DNA from: Psychromonas sp. L1A2
Lineage (GTDB): Bacteria > Pseudomonadota > Gammaproteobacteria > Enterobacterales > Psychromonadaceae
DNA length: 64,000 nucleotides
Assembly (NCBI RefSeq): GCF_009828855.1
Contig: NZ_WUAG01000001.1
Coordinates: 372,001 to 436,000, forward strand
Direction: 5' to 3'
Shown: positions 27,104-37,533 of the stretch, in pieces
How positions within the stretch are numbered: the stretch's first letter is position 1
Layout: the number at the start of each line of letters is the position of its first letter
Translations under genes and position numbers: made by a program
The notes under the pieces: model-generated
The model's input: the letters and a program-made list of their open reading frames with translations, nothing else
The model's database searches: none
What the model was told of the DNA's origin: nothing

Positions 27104-28162
27104 ATGGCTGCTGATACAGATAAAGAATTTCAAGAATGGGTTTTACCTGATTTTGAAAACAATGACTCTCAAGATCAAGGTGAAATTGATTTATTTGGTC
27201 GGCCTGCTAGTTGGTATCACAAACAACAACCAGAAAATATCGAATCAAATGAAGAAGCGCCAAAACCGTTAACATTAGAAGATATAGAGTCAATTCGAGC
27301 ATCTGCCTATGAAGATGGCTTTAATGAAGGTAAAGAATCTGGTTTTGTGAAAGGGATAGAAGATGGAACCCTACAAGGTTTGAGTGAAGGCCATGAACAA
27401 GGACTTGCTCAAGGTGTAGAACAAGGTTTAATGGAAGGTAAAGTAAAAGTAGAGGCGCAAACGCTACATTGGCAGCAGCTTGTTTCTCGATTACATAATC
27501 CACTTGAAAAATTAGATGACAGTGTTGAGTTTCAATTAATTAAATTAGCGACAAATCTTGCTGAGCAAATAGCGAGATGTGAAGTGACTGTAAATCCTAA
27601 AATTATTCTACAAGCATTAAAACAAGGCGTAGAGGCATTACCTGTTAATGAACAGATCATTGTCATATCACTTAACCCAGACGATCTTATTTTTGTACAA
27701 AATGCTTTTTCTGAAGAAGAGTGTAAAAAGAGAGGTTGGGACTTACGTACCGAGCCTACTTTGTTACGTGGTGATTGTCAGATAAATACACAAGCTTCTA
27801 GTATCGATTACACCTTCTCAATGCGAATTGAACAAGTATTAAAAAACTTCCTTAAAGAAAATTATCAAAATACGCCTGAAGTTAGTAATGATGGTGATAT
27901 CAATAATGATCAACCACTTGATTATGAAATGAAAACAGAAGATGAGTTACAAGCGTTATTGGAAGCTGAAAAAGCTGCAAGTGATGAAAATATAGCTAAT
28001 AAAACAGAACCTTCTGAATCTGATTCGGCTAAGGCTGAAAATAGACTAAATAACCCTGAAGTAGACTCTTTAAAGTCAACACCTTCTGAGTTAAATCAAT
28101 CAGAAGAAAAACCGGATATTGATACAGGGCTTATTGCCGATACTGATACAGTGAAACGTTAA
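27104..28162 (+). CDS. fliH: Flagellar export apparatus regulator FliH, extended
   Basis: 352 residues, much longer than E. coli FliH (235). FliH holds the ATPase FliI at the export gate. Residues 72-112 contain a run of GxxxG steps ([28 protein letters not shown]), the hallmark helix of the family; the core domain runs to about 258. The last ~90 residues are an acidic, low-complexity tail absent from classical FliH. The tail includes DELQALL at 280-286. ATG at 27104 with AAGG nearby. One base separates it from fliI. Confidence 0.9.
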   Translation: MAADTDKEFQEWVLPDFENNDSQDQGEIDLFGRPASWYHKQQPENIESNEEAPKPLTLEDIESIRASAYEDGFNEGKESGFVKGIEDGTLQGLSEGHEQGLAQGVEQGLMEGKVKVEAQTLHWQQLVSRLHNPLEKLDDSVEFQLIKLATNLAEQIARCEVTVNPKIILQALKQGVEALPVNEQIIVISLNPDDLIFVQNAFSEEECKKRGWDLRTEPTLLRGDCQINTQASSIDYTFSMRIEQVLKNFLKENYQNTPEVSNDGDINNDQPLDYEMKTEDELQALLEAEKAASDENIANKTEPSESDSAKAENRLNNPEVDSLKSTPSELNQSEEKPDIDTGLIADTDTVKR

Positions 28163-28163
28163 T

Positions 28164-29495
28164 ATGAACAACTTATCGCAACGTATTGCTCAATATCAAG
28201 TTGGGGAATCCATTACACATCCTGTTGTCGCAGGTAAATTGGTGCGTGTAGTTGGTCTTACTTTAGAAGCGATTGGTTGTAGTGCGGCGGTGGGCAGCAT
28301 GTGTAAGGTAGAAACTAACGATGGCTATATTGATGCTGAAGTCGTTGGCTTTTCAAATGATCGATTATTCCTAATGCCTAGTGAACGTCTAACGGGTGTA
28401 TTACCTGGTGCTAAAGTCATACCTCAAACAACAGAGGTAGGTATTCCGGTGGGTATGGAATTATTAGGACGTGTTTTAGATGGTATGGGTAATCCTATTG
28501 ATGGCAAAGGAGAAGTGAAAACTAACTCCATGAGTGGTTACAGTAATACACGTATTAACCCGCTTTCACGTAAAGCCATTAAACAACCACTTGATACAGG
28601 AATTAAAGCTATTAATGCCTTACTCACTGTAGGTCAAGGACAGCGTATGGGCTTATTTGCTGGTTCTGGTGTGGGTAAAAGTGTCTTGTTAGGTATGATG
28701 ACTCGCGGTACTAATGCCGATGTGGTTGTGGTTGGTTTAATTGGTGAACGTGGGCGAGAAGTAAAAGAATTCATTGAAGAGATTTTAGGTGAAGAAGGCC
28801 GGGCTCGTGCCGTAGTGATTGCAGCCCCTGCTGATGCTTCACCATTGATGCGTTTAAAGGGATGTGAAACCTCACTCACGATCGCTGAATATTTCCGAGA
28901 TCAAGGCATGAATGTGTTATTGCTAATGGACTCGTTAACTCGTTTTGCTCAAGCGCAACGTGAAATTGCATTAGCGATTGGTGAGCCGCCGGCAACCAAA
29001 GGATATCCACCTTCAGTGTTTGCCAAATTGCCCGCTTTAGTAGAACGCGCGGGTAATGGCAATGATAATCAAGGATCAATAAGTGCCTTTTTTACTGTGT
29101 TAACAGAAGGAGACGATCTTCAAGACCCTATTGCTGACGCATCGCGAGCTATTTTAGATGGGCATATCGTATTATCTCGACCGTTAGCTGACTCTGGTCA
29201 TTTCCCCGCTATTGATGTTAGTAAATCAATTAGCCGAGTAATGCCAATGGTCACTTCTGATGAACACCAAACATTAGCTCGTGTACTGAAACAGGCATAT
29301 TCTTTATATGAAGAAAATAAAGAGCTAATAACGATCGGTGCTTATTCACGTGGCAGTGATCCTCGTATTGACAAAGCAATTCTTATTAAGCCTAGGTTGG
29401 ATCACTTCTTGCAACAAGGAATGAAAGACAGTATTAGTTACAACGATTGTTTGACACAGCTTGCTGTATTAACGCAGGAGTTTGTAAATAGTTAA
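28164..29495 (+). CDS. fliI: Flagellum-specific ATPase FliI
   Basis: 443-residue F1-beta-like ATPase that feeds substrates into the flagellar type III exporter. Walker A is FAGSGVGKS (165-173), Walker [18 protein letters not shown], with [10 protein letters not shown] and the [13 protein letters not shown] loop conserved, and the C-terminal DPRIDKAI. Starts right after fliH, 12 bases before fliJ. Confidence 0.97.
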   Translation: MNNLSQRIAQYQVGESITHPVVAGKLVRVVGLTLEAIGCSAAVGSMCKVETNDGYIDAEVVGFSNDRLFLMPSERLTGVLPGAKVIPQTTEVGIPVGMELLGRVLDGMGNPIDGKGEVKTNSMSGYSNTRINPLSRKAIKQPLDTGIKAINALLTVGQGQRMGLFAGSGVGKSVLLGMMTRGTNADVVVVGLIGERGREVKEFIEEILGEEGRARAVVIAAPADASPLMRLKGCETSLTIAEYFRDQGMNVLLLMDSLTRFAQAQREIALAIGEPPATKGYPPSVFAKLPALVERAGNGNDNQGSISAFFTVLTEGDDLQDPIADASRAILDGHIVLSRPLADSGHFPAIDVSKSISRVMPMVTSDEHQTLARVLKQAYSLYEENKELITIGAYSRGSDPRIDKAILIKPRLDHFLQQGMKDSISYNDCLTQLAVLTQEFVNS

Positions 29496-29507
29496 AGGAA
29501 TTAAACC

Positions 29508-29963
29508 ATGGCCGTTAATGCATTACAGCTTGTTTATGAGCAAAGAGAAAAACAGGTTGAACAAGCTTTGCATACTTATCAGCAAGCTCAAAAAGAATTG
29601 TTCGATCAGCGTAATCAATTACAAAATTTACATCAATATCGCCGTCAATATATTGCCCAATTAAGTGAAAAAGGGTCCCAAGGGTTAACTATTTCTACAT
29701 TAAGTAAATACCAACAATTTATTGTACAAATAGATCAAGGCTTATCCAATCAACAATCTGCTTTAGTTAAATTTGAGTATGCTGTACGCAATACAAAACG
29801 TAAATGGACAGATAGCCAAATAGCCCATAAAGCGATGGGGTTATTATTAGAAAAAAAGGCAAACGAAAAAATTAAATTAGCAGATAGAAAAGAACAACAA
29901 TTATTAGATGAATTTTCCACTTTCCAGTTTTTTAGAAAAAAGCAAACAGAACAAAATTTTTAA
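29508..29963 (+). CDS. fliJ: Flagellar export chaperone FliJ
   Basis: 151-residue, highly charged coiled-coil protein of the FliJ family; it is the central stalk of the FliI ATPase. The whole chain is predicted helix, rich in Gln, Lys and Glu (EQREKQVEQALHTYQQAQKE region, residues 11-30). ATG at 29508 with AAAGGAATT. It ends the first flagellar operon, 199 bases before fliK. Confidence 0.88.
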   Translation: MAVNALQLVYEQREKQVEQALHTYQQAQKELFDQRNQLQNLHQYRRQYIAQLSEKGSQGLTISTLSKYQQFIVQIDQGLSNQQSALVKFEYAVRNTKRKWTDSQIAHKAMGLLLEKKANEKIKLADRKEQQLLDEFSTFQFFRKKQTEQNF

Positions 29964-29972
29964 TTGATTTTT

Positions 29973-29988
29973 TGGACTATAAATTGCT
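29973..29988 (+). promoter_or_regulatory. Sigma-54-type promoter before fliK
   Basis: TGGACT-ATAAA-TTGCT keeps GG-N10-GC spacing and a perfect TTGCT -12 element; the -24 hexamer has two mismatches from TGGCAC. Start of transcription would be near 29999, 164 bases before fliK. Confidence 0.65.
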
Positions 29989-30162
29989 TATTTAAAGTGA
30001 TTCATTGAGTCTTATAAAAGCGGCAATAACTTACATCTCAAATGTAGTTATATATTAAGTCTTATCAGTTACTCAATAATAGGCTTATGAGCATTTTACT
30101 TACTTAATCTTGTTACGTAATCAATATGATTAAGTAAACATAAAAATGAGAGAGAATATTTT

Positions 30163-31689
30163 ATGGTTCAGTCCTTGTTACTAAATAATTCAACAAGCTT
30201 GAAAAATAGCGAATTGAAAACACACAAAGATAACGACACTGTGAAGAAAAGTGAGGGTGAAATAAAGCCAAATGAGCTTACGGATAAACAACAGAACTTT
30301 TCTGAAGTATTAAAAGAAAGTATTGAAAAAGAAAGTAAGACTAAAATTTCAGCGCTAGAAGAAACATCAATTAAACAAACCAAAAGTCTTATAATGAGCA
30401 CTGAAGAAAGCATTGCTAGTGAAAGTATTGAAAATGAATTAAATGATCTTTTACTTGTAAATAAACCTGTAGAGGAAGCGCAAAGTGATGACTCACAGGC
30501 ATTATTAAGTGAAAATCAGGAAAAGTTATCGAAGGAAAGCTTACAACAGCCATTAATTGAACAAGTAGCATATTCGGACAATAATATTAGTTCAAATATA
30601 GAAGCTCAACAGCTCGCTCATGAGCAGGAAATAAATGAGATTGATAATACAACCACTAGTGAAGATTATTTGCTAGAAACAGCTGGTTTTGACGTTGAAA
30701 ATAGCGATATTAATATCCAAAAAAACCAAGGTTCAAGCTTACAACAAGAGCAATTATTATCAAGTATTCAAGCTGCACAACAAGTTAATACGAATGTAAA
30801 AAATACCAGTGATAACGCAGAAGAGAATGACGCTATAAACGCTAAAGCTACAGTAACGGAACAATTTGTTAAGAATAATGAAACAAATAAAGTTAACTCG
30901 TTGGCTTTAGCAGACAAAGCAGAGCAAGTATTAACAGATAAAGCTAACCAAAGTAATTCAATTGAAAAGAATAATATTTTGGAAAACGATAATACGAACA
31001 ATAATGCTGACGATATAAGTGACGACCTTAAGTTGTTAACTGCAAATGAAAACGATAATAACGTGACACAAATGTTGAAGCCTGAAAAAAGTGAAGGGTT
31101 ACCTAACACCTTAAAAGTCGATACTTCTATTTCTCAAGCTGTAGTTGATGTTAATGGTGCAAAACCGATTCAAACGAACTTTATGCAAACAGATAAATTA
31201 GTTGCTGTTAATCAACAAGCACAAGCAAATAATAACTTATTAGATCAACCCTTAGATATCCAATCAAAACAGGCAGCATCAGCAATGGGTGAACGAGTCA
31301 TGATGATGATTTCACAGGGTAAGCAAGAGGTTCAAATTCGCTTAGACCCGGCTGAATTAGGCTCTATGTTTGTTAAAGTACAAATTCAACAAGATCAAGT
31401 ACAACTTAATATTCAAACTCAAGCGGCAATGAGTAAAGACATTATTGAACAAAATATGCCTCGTTTACGTGAACAACTAGCTCAACAGGGGATTCAACTT
31501 GGCGAAGCAAATGTAGAGCAACAATCTCAGCAATCCCCGCAACAAAATCAACAAAATAGTAACGGTCAAATAAATACTATGTCAGGGCTCGGTCCTAATA
31601 ATTTAGAGGCCGTTGAAGACAACCAAACTGCAATGTGGATGCCTTCACAAATAGCTTCTAAAGATCAAGGAATTGATTATTATGCGTAA
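30163..31689 (+). CDS. fliK: Flagellar hook-length control protein FliK
   Basis: 508-residue secreted molecular ruler. The first ~370 residues are low-complexity, rich in Asn, Gln, Glu, Ser and Lys, with no recognisable domain, as is usual for the FliK ruler part. The conserved Flg_hook C-terminal domain is about 374-455 (GERVMMMISQGKQEVQIRLDPAELG, then VKVQIQQDQVQLNIQTQ), followed by a Gln-rich tail. ATG at 30163, with GAGAGAATATTTT in front. Leads the fliKLMNOPQR-flhB group. Confidence 0.92.
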   Translation: MVQSLLLNNSTSLKNSELKTHKDNDTVKKSEGEIKPNELTDKQQNFSEVLKESIEKESKTKISALEETSIKQTKSLIMSTEESIASESIENELNDLLLVNKPVEEAQSDDSQALLSENQEKLSKESLQQPLIEQVAYSDNNISSNIEAQQLAHEQEINEIDNTTTSEDYLLETAGFDVENSDINIQKNQGSSLQQEQLLSSIQAAQQVNTNVKNTSDNAEENDAINAKATVTEQFVKNNETNKVNSLALADKAEQVLTDKANQSNSIEKNNILENDNTNNNADDISDDLKLLTANENDNNVTQMLKPEKSEGLPNTLKVDTSISQAVVDVNGAKPIQTNFMQTDKLVAVNQQAQANNNLLDQPLDIQSKQAASAMGERVMMMISQGKQEVQIRLDPAELGSMFVKVQIQQDQVQLNIQTQAAMSKDIIEQNMPRLREQLAQQGIQLGEANVEQQSQQSPQQNQQNSNGQINTMSGLGPNNLEAVEDNQTAMWMPSQIASKDQGIDYYA

Positions 31690-31796
31690 ATTTTTAATAG
31701 TTACTGGCTAACAGCAAAATAACAATTAAAATCAGTGTATTATTCAAATAAATACGCCGCGAGTTAATCATAAAGTAATGAAGGAGGTAAATTTAA

Positions 31797-32321
31797 ATGC
31801 CTGAAGAAAATGAATCATTAGATGGAACCAATCCCAAACCAGCGGGTAAAAAGAAGTTGATTATTATAATTGTGGCTGCAGTACTTATTCTTTCCATTAT
31901 TGGTGCGGCTGTTTTCTTTATTTTTTTTAGTGGTGACGATGCAAGTGCAGATGAAAATGCAATGCAAACAAATGAAGAGGTTGTGGCAGATGCTCCGACT
32001 ATGTCAGCGAACTACGTTCCTATGCCAAGACCTTTAGTTTTTAATGTGTTAGAAGGTAATCGTGATAGAACTGCTCAAATTAAAGTGCAGTTAATGGTCA
32101 TTGATAAAAGTAGTGAAGCCTTAGTTCGAAAACATATTCCTTTATTAGAAAGTACGCTCGTTAGCGTTTTTGGAGAGGCTTCTGCTGAACAATTACGTAG
32201 TCCACAGGGTAAAAATGAATTACGAGAAACGGCACTTGAAGCACTTAATAAAGCAACCACTATGGTTGAAAAGCGTGCACTTATCCATACGGTATTATTC
32301 ACCGGCTTTGTATTACAGTAA
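31797..32321 (+). CDS. fliL: Flagellar basal-body protein FliL
   Basis: 174-residue single-pass inner-membrane protein with a transmembrane helix at about 20-45 and a periplasmic stomatin/SPFH-like domain (YVPMPRPLVFNVL to the closing LIHTVLFTGFVLQ). It rings the stator and supports torque. ATG at 31797 follows a strong AAGGAGG (31781-31787). It lies about 107 bases after fliK and 16 bases before fliM. Confidence 0.93.
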   Translation: MPEENESLDGTNPKPAGKKKLIIIIVAAVLILSIIGAAVFFIFFSGDDASADENAMQTNEEVVADAPTMSANYVPMPRPLVFNVLEGNRDRTAQIKVQLMVIDKSSEALVRKHIPLLESTLVSVFGEASAEQLRSPQGKNELRETALEALNKATTMVEKRALIHTVLFTGFVLQ

Positions 32322-32337
32322 TCGATAAGGGTTAAGC

Positions 32338-33360
32338 ATGGATTTATTATCTCAAGATGAAATTGACGCGCTATTGCATGGTGTTGACGACGTTGATGAG
32401 GAGATGATTGAAAATAATGAAATGAGTTCGGGCGATTCTCATGCGCATTTCGATTTTTCATCACAAGACCGTATCGTACGTGGACGTATGCCAACTTTAG
32501 AGTTGGTGAATGAACGTTTCGCTCGTCATTTACGGATTAGTTTATTTAATATGTTACGTCATACTGCTGAGGTTTCGATCAATGGCGTTCAAATGCTTAA
32601 ATTTGGAGAGTACGTCCATACTTTATTTGTTCCCACTAGTCTTAACATGGTACGTTTTCGCCCATTAAAAGGCACTGCGTTGATTACTATGGAAGCTCGC
32701 TTAGTTTTCATTCTTGTTGAGAATTTCTTTGGCGGCGATGGCCGTTATCACTCTAAAATAGAAGGTAGAGAATTCACGCCTACAGAGCGCCGTATTATTC
32801 AAATGTTATTAAAAATAGTCTTTGAAGATTACCATAATGCTTGGGCTCCAGTAATGGATGCTGAATTTGAGTATTTAGATTCTGAAGTAAATCCTGCAAT
32901 GGCTAACATTGTCAGTCCAACAGAAGTTATTGTAGTTAATTCTTTTCATATTGAACTTGATGGTGGTGGTGGTGATTTTCATATCGCAATGCCATATTCA
33001 ATGCTAGAACCTATTCGAGAGTTATTAGATGCAGGCGTTCAAAGCGATAAAGAGGATACAGATCAGCGTTGGTCTCAAGCGCTTGAAGACGAAATTATGG
33101 ATGTTGAAGTTGAAATTGAAGCTCGCTTAGTTGAAAAAGAAATCAAGCTACGAGATATGATGGACTTTAAAGCGGGTGATATCATCCCTATTGATCTACC
33201 TGATAGCTTATTAGTTTCTGTAGAGGGGTTACCTTCGTTTAGAGCAACACTAGGTAAAATCAGTGATAACTATGCATTAAAAATAACTGAAAAAATTAAA
33301 CGTCCTGAAATGCAAAAAACACAAATTCATTTAGAAGATTTAAAAGAAACAACCAAGTAG
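32338..33360 (+). CDS. fliM: Flagellar motor switch protein FliM
   Basis: 340-residue C-ring protein and receiver of the chemotaxis signal. The N-terminal CheY-P-binding peptide is plain: LLSQDEIDALLHGVDD (residues 3-18). The CheC-like middle domain contains the GGXG-type motif FFGGDGRYHSK and the C-terminal SPOA domain (about 255-335) pairs with FliN. Seventeen bases after fliL, ATG with AAGGGTTAAGC. Confidence 0.97.
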   Translation: MDLLSQDEIDALLHGVDDVDEEMIENNEMSSGDSHAHFDFSSQDRIVRGRMPTLELVNERFARHLRISLFNMLRHTAEVSINGVQMLKFGEYVHTLFVPTSLNMVRFRPLKGTALITMEARLVFILVENFFGGDGRYHSKIEGREFTPTERRIIQMLLKIVFEDYHNAWAPVMDAEFEYLDSEVNPAMANIVSPTEVIVVNSFHIELDGGGGDFHIAMPYSMLEPIRELLDAGVQSDKEDTDQRWSQALEDEIMDVEVEIEARLVEKEIKLRDMMDFKAGDIIPIDLPDSLLVSVEGLPSFRATLGKISDNYALKITEKIKRPEMQKTQIHLEDLKETTK

Positions 33361-33439
33361 TTACTATTATTAAATGATTAGTTATTCAAATGACTCGTTA
33401 TCTAAATTATTAGTTTCCCAAATAGATAGGAATTAAAGT

Positions 33440-33832
33440 ATGAGCACAGAACAAGATATGGCGGATGATTGGGCCGCAGCATTAGAAGAATCAGGAGATG
33501 CAGATTCAAGTGCTAAAACAATTGATCTTGATGAGTTAAAAGATACTGCAAAACCAATGAGTGAAGAAGAGTTATCTCGTTTAGACAGCATCTTAGATAT
33601 CCCTGTTACCATTTCCATGGAAGTGGGGCGTAGTAAAATTAATATTCGTAACTTATTACAGCTTAACCAAGGCTCAGTTGTTGAATTAGAGCGAATTGCT
33701 GGCGAGCCTTTAGATGTATTAGTTAATGGTACGTTGATTGCTCACGGTGAAGTCGTGGTTGTAAATGATAAATTTGGTATTCGTTTAACTGATGTTATTA
33801 GTCAAACTGAACGTATTAAAAAATTAAAATGA
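33440..33832 (+). CDS. fliN: Flagellar motor switch protein FliN
   Basis: 130 residues: a variable acidic N-terminus that starts with the common DMADDWAAALEES, then the SPOA domain from about 50 (DSILDIPVTISMEVGRSKI, LNQGSVVELERIAGEPLDVLVNG, GEVVVVNDKFGIRLTDV). It makes the base of the C-ring and helps dock FliH. Overlaps fliO by four bases. Confidence 0.97.
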   Translation: MSTEQDMADDWAAALEESGDADSSAKTIDLDELKDTAKPMSEEELSRLDSILDIPVTISMEVGRSKINIRNLLQLNQGSVVELERIAGEPLDVLVNGTLIAHGEVVVVNDKFGIRLTDVISQTERIKKLK

Positions 33833-34263
33833 GTCAAATAATAGCTAAGTTAATTAAGCTGCTGTTTATCAGCACATTAAGCCTACCTGTGATGGCGCTA
33901 GAAGAAACCAGCAAACGGCCTGAGCTAGAAATCGGTACCATGCTTGGTTCTCTAATATTGGTACTTGCTTGTATTTTCTTATTTGCATTTTTAATGAAAA
34001 AAAGTAATTTATTGCGTCATGGTGGCCATAAAAATCCAATAAAGATCATTGCAACGCAGCCACTAACTAATAAAAGTAGAGTTCAAATTATTGAAGTACA
34101 TGGTAAACAGTATTTATTAGGCGTAAGTGATCAGTCGGTTAATTTACTCGATCAATTAGAAACGCCTATCATAGATAATGAATCTGCCATGGAAGTTCAA
34201 AGTACACCGTCATTCACAGCTGCTTTTGCTAGTGTATTATCGAAAGCAGGGAAGAAAAAATGA
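33829..34263 (+). CDS. fliO: Flagellar export protein FliO
   Basis: 144-residue membrane protein that helps FliP ring assembly. A signal-like hydrophobic stretch (7-24, ending PVMALEE) is followed by a main transmembrane helix about 37-57 and a cytoplasmic domain with [30 protein letters not shown], the FliO core (residues 67-96). ATG overlaps the fliN stop, and its own stop overlaps the fliP start (ATGA). Confidence 0.9.
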   Translation: MSQIIAKLIKLLFISTLSLPVMALEETSKRPELEIGTMLGSLILVLACIFLFAFLMKKSNLLRHGGHKNPIKIIATQPLTNKSRVQIIEVHGKQYLLGVSDQSVNLLDQLETPIIDNESAMEVQSTPSFTAAFASVLSKAGKKK

Positions 34264-35006
34264 TGAATAAACTGCTCCTTTTATTATGTACAGGCTTATT
34301 CCTTTTTGCCTCTAATGCGATTGCAGAACCTAGCGCTTTATCAGCAGTTACTGTTACAACCAGTGCTTCTGGTGATCAAGAATACAGTGTGACGTTGCAA
34401 GTACTTGCGTTTATGACTGCGCTGAGTTTCTTGCCTGCGATGTTGATTTTAATGACCTCTTTCACGCGTATTGTGATTGTTATGTCAATTTTACGACAAG
34501 CGCTTGGCCTACAAAGTTCTCCTTCAAATCAAGTGATTAATGGTATCGCTTTATTTCTTACTTTTTTTATTATGGCACCCGTATTTGACCGTGTTAATGA
34601 AACTGCATTACAGCCGTATTTGAATGAAGAAATGACCATCGTTCAAGCACTTGAGCAGGGCAAAAAGCCGATGATGAAATTTATGTTGTCGCAAACACGT
34701 TTAAAAGACTTAGAAACCTTCATGGAAATTGCTGATATCCAAGTGGATACGCCTGAAGAAGTGCCTATTACCGTGTTAATACCTGCTTTTGTCACGAGTG
34801 AGTTAAAAACTGCTTTTCAAATTGGTTTCATGCTATTTATCCCTTTCCTTATTATTGATTTAGTTGTCGCAAGTATTTTAATGGCGATGGGTATGATGAT
34901 GTTATCGCCAATGATTATTTCATTACCCTTTAAACTCATGTTATTTGTGTTAGTCGATGGCTGGAATTTAGTAATGGGCAGTTTAGCTAATAGTTTCGGG
35001 TTATAA
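34260..35006 (+). CDS. fliP: Flagellar type III export gate protein FliP
   Basis: 248-residue gate protein. A cleavable signal peptide (about 1-22, ending SNAIA-E) precedes membrane helices with [29 protein letters not shown] (residues 57-85), the [10 protein letters not shown] segment and the terminal [27 protein letters not shown]. Five FliP, with FliQ and FliR, form the export pore. Overlaps fliO by four bases. Confidence 0.96.
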   Translation: MMNKLLLLLCTGLFLFASNAIAEPSALSAVTVTTSASGDQEYSVTLQVLAFMTALSFLPAMLILMTSFTRIVIVMSILRQALGLQSSPSNQVINGIALFLTFFIMAPVFDRVNETALQPYLNEEMTIVQALEQGKKPMMKFMLSQTRLKDLETFMEIADIQVDTPEEVPITVLIPAFVTSELKTAFQIGFMLFIPFLIIDLVVASILMAMGMMMLSPMIISLPFKLMLFVLVDGWNLVMGSLANSFGL

Positions 35007-35014
35007 GGGGGCTT

Positions 35015-35284
35015 ATGGAACCGGAAGTTTTTGTAAATATTTTTAGACAAGCTTTATGGCTAGTGATGATTCTAGTATCAGCGGTTATTATTCCTAGTTT
35101 ATTAATTGGGCTAGTCGTGGCTGTATTTCAAGCGGCCACTTCTATTAATGAACAAACATTGAGTTTTTTACCGCGTTTAATCATGACTTTATTTGCATTA
35201 GCTTTCGGAGCCCATTGGGGATTTGGTAAGTTAATGGAATTTTTTATAGCCATGATTAATCAAATCCCACAAGTGGTGGGGTGA
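35015..35284 (+). CDS. fliQ: Flagellar export gate protein FliQ
   Basis: 89-residue membrane hairpin protein of the flagellar export gate with two helices (about 16-38 and 52-73), containing LLIGLVVAVFQAATSINEQTLSFLPRL (described by residues 28-54), the typical FliQ signature. Preceded by AAGGGGGC. Ends overlapping fliR by one base. Confidence 0.96.
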   Translation: MEPEVFVNIFRQALWLVMILVSAVIIPSLLIGLVVAVFQAATSINEQTLSFLPRLIMTLFALAFGAHWGFGKLMEFFIAMINQIPQVVG

Positions 35285-36075
35285 TGTTTTTTTCGGCTGA
35301 TCTTATATTAGATTTTATTGCCAGTTATTTATGGGCATTCAGCCGTATTGCCGCGATGTTAATGGTTATGGTCGCGGTTGGTTCCAATACGGTACCTACT
35401 CGCATCCGTTTATTTTATGCGTTAAGTGTCACCCTTCTTGCTTTACCTTCGTTACCGCCAGCCCCTGATAATATAGAGCTGTTTTCACTCGGAAGCTTCA
35501 TCGTAGTGATGCAACAAATATTAATTGGTGTCGCGATTGGTACTATTTCAGTTTTTGTGGTGCAAACATTTGTAATCGCAGGTCAAATCATTGCAATGCA
35601 AACCAGTTTAGGCTTTGCTTCTATGGCTGACCCTATGAGTGGTCAAACATCACCTGTTGTAGGGCAATTTTATGTATTGTTAGTGACTTTATTGTTTTTA
35701 GGTGTGGATGGGCATCTATTAATGATAGAAATGATTATTAATAGTTTTGAAACGTTACCGATTTCTGAAAGTGGTTTGCTCGCTTTAGACTATTATAAAG
35801 TGGCTGGTTGGTTTTCGATTATGTTTCATGCTGCTTTGGCATTTTCTATCGCCTCAATGGTTGCTATGTTATTGGTTAATTTATCTTTTGGAATCATGAC
35901 CAAAGCAGCTCCTCAGTTGAATATTTTCAGCTTAGGTTTTTCAATTAGTATGGTATTTGGTTTATTTGTTCTATGGATTACGTTATTAAATGTACCATTT
36001 CATTTTGAAAACCAATGGATTAAAGGGATTACGACTATGTGTGAAGTACTCAATAACCCTTGTGTAAAACCATAA
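35284..36075 (+). CDS. fliR: Flagellar export gate protein FliR
   Basis: 263-residue gate protein with six hydrophobic segments. Conserved points: SRIAAMLMVMVAVGSNTVPTRIRLF near the start, FVIAGQIIAMQTSLGFASMADPMSGQ in the middle (residues 98-123), and the C-terminal LPVFVLPLL-like ILNVPFHFENQW. I take the ATG at 35284 (overlapping the fliQ stop as TGATG); a GTG three bases earlier is also in frame. Confidence 0.94.
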   Translation: MFFSADLILDFIASYLWAFSRIAAMLMVMVAVGSNTVPTRIRLFYALSVTLLALPSLPPAPDNIELFSLGSFIVVMQQILIGVAIGTISVFVVQTFVIAGQIIAMQTSLGFASMADPMSGQTSPVVGQFYVLLVTLLFLGVDGHLLMIEMIINSFETLPISESGLLALDYYKVAGWFSIMFHAALAFSIASMVAMLLVNLSFGIMTKAAPQLNIFSLGFSISMVFGLFVLWITLLNVPFHFENQWIKGITTMCEVLNNPCVKP

Positions 36076-36116
36076 TAGCAATGGTTTCTGCTAACGCGAC
36101 ATTAAAAGGTTAATCG

Positions 36117-37256
36117 ATGGCTGAAAATGAAAACGGTAGTGAAAAGACTGAGGAAGCCACACCCGACAAACTACGTAAATCCAAAGATAAAGGGCAGGTT
36201 GCAAGATCTAAAGAATTAGCAACAGCTTCTGTTTTAATTGCAGCTGCACTTTCTATTTTTATATTTGGTGATAGGTTAGCTTACGAATTATCTATCATGA
36301 TGAAGCGTGCCTTTACTTTTGAGCGTGCTGATATATTTTCCCCAGAACAGATGTGGCACGCCTTAGTGGAGGGCTTTAGTGGGTTAGGCATGCCAATGTT
36401 CTTCATTCTATTGATGTTGTTTATTATTTCAATATTAGGAAGTTCATTATTAGGAGGCATGATTTTTAGTACTAAAGCAATGATGCCTAAGTTCAGTCGC
36501 ATGAGCCCTAAAGCCGGTTTTAAGCGAATGTTTGGGATGCAAGCCTGGGTTGAGTTATTAAAGTCTATTTTAAAAGTTGCAGTGGTTATTTGTGGTGCTT
36601 GGGCTATTTTAGCGGCAACTTTTGAACACATATTACATTTATCTGTTAGTCAATTGCCAGGGAGTGCGTTTGAAGCATTAGATATGTTGAGATGGATGTT
36701 TCTTTTATTGTGTTTATCATTATTAATTATTGTGGCCGTGGATGTGCCTTACCAGATCTATAAGCATAGTGATGAATTGAAAATGACAAAACAAGAAGTT
36801 AAAGATGAATATCGTAACTCTGAAGGGAAACCCGAAGTTAAACAGCGTATCCGTCAATTACAATATGAGATGTCACAACGAACTATGATGCAGGATGTTC
36901 CAGATGCTGATGTTATTGTGACAAACCCAACTCATTATTCCGTTGCATTAAAATATGATAAAGAAGGCGATAGACCGCCATATGTTGTTGCTAAAGGTGT
37001 CGATTTTATGGCGCTTAAAATTCGTGAAGTTGGCCGTGAGAATGAAATCCCAGTGATGCAGTCACCACAACTGTGTCGTGCGGTTTATCACTCTACTGAA
37101 ATAGGCGAAGATGTTCCTGAAGAACTATTTATCGCAATTGCAAAAATATTAGCTTATATCTATCAATTAGAACAATTTAGGAAAGGTAAGTCAGGGCGGC
37201 CTAAAGCCTTACCAACAGAGATTCCTGTCCCTGAAGGGTTTATTTATCCTAACTAA
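36117..37256 (+). CDS. flhB: Flagellar export specificity-switch protein FlhB
   Basis: 379-residue protein with four membrane helices in the first ~215 residues and a cytoplasmic domain that self-cleaves to switch export from hook to filament proteins. The cleavage motif NPTH is at 270-273 (VIVTNPTHYSVAL). The N-terminal ENGSEKTEEATPDKLRKSKDKGQV is the family signature (residues 5-28). ATG at 36117, with AAAAGG upstream. Last gene before a 277-base gap to flhA. Confidence 0.97.
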   Translation: MAENENGSEKTEEATPDKLRKSKDKGQVARSKELATASVLIAAALSIFIFGDRLAYELSIMMKRAFTFERADIFSPEQMWHALVEGFSGLGMPMFFILLMLFIISILGSSLLGGMIFSTKAMMPKFSRMSPKAGFKRMFGMQAWVELLKSILKVAVVICGAWAILAATFEHILHLSVSQLPGSAFEALDMLRWMFLLLCLSLLIIVAVDVPYQIYKHSDELKMTKQEVKDEYRNSEGKPEVKQRIRQLQYEMSQRTMMQDVPDADVIVTNPTHYSVALKYDKEGDRPPYVVAKGVDFMALKIREVGRENEIPVMQSPQLCRAVYHSTEIGEDVPEELFIAIAKILAYIYQLEQFRKGKSGRPKALPTEIPVPEGFIYPN

Positions 37257-37533
37257 GGCATTTTCATTTACTGTGTAGTATTGTTGATGTTTAAGCACTA
37301 AAATATAAGTAGTAAATTCAACTAATATGTTTGATTAATAAGGATTAATTGAATAAGTATCAAAAGTATTAACGGATAAGTTTATTTTTTACTATTATTT
37401 AGCTTTTATTACTTTGTGGTTAGTAATTGATTGCAATTATCTTTATATTAATAAGTTAAACTAATTAGATATGGATTAGAAAAATATAATTATCGCTAAA
37501 TAAACGTTATCACATTCATTTTTAGGTGGCTCT
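37257..37533. other. flhB-flhA intergenic gap
   Basis: 277 very AT-rich bases (roughly three quarters A or T by eye). I looked for GG-N10-GC sigma-54 spacing and found none, and there is no clear terminator. It ends with AGGTGG at 37524-37529, a plausible ribosome-binding site for flhA. Confidence 0.5.
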
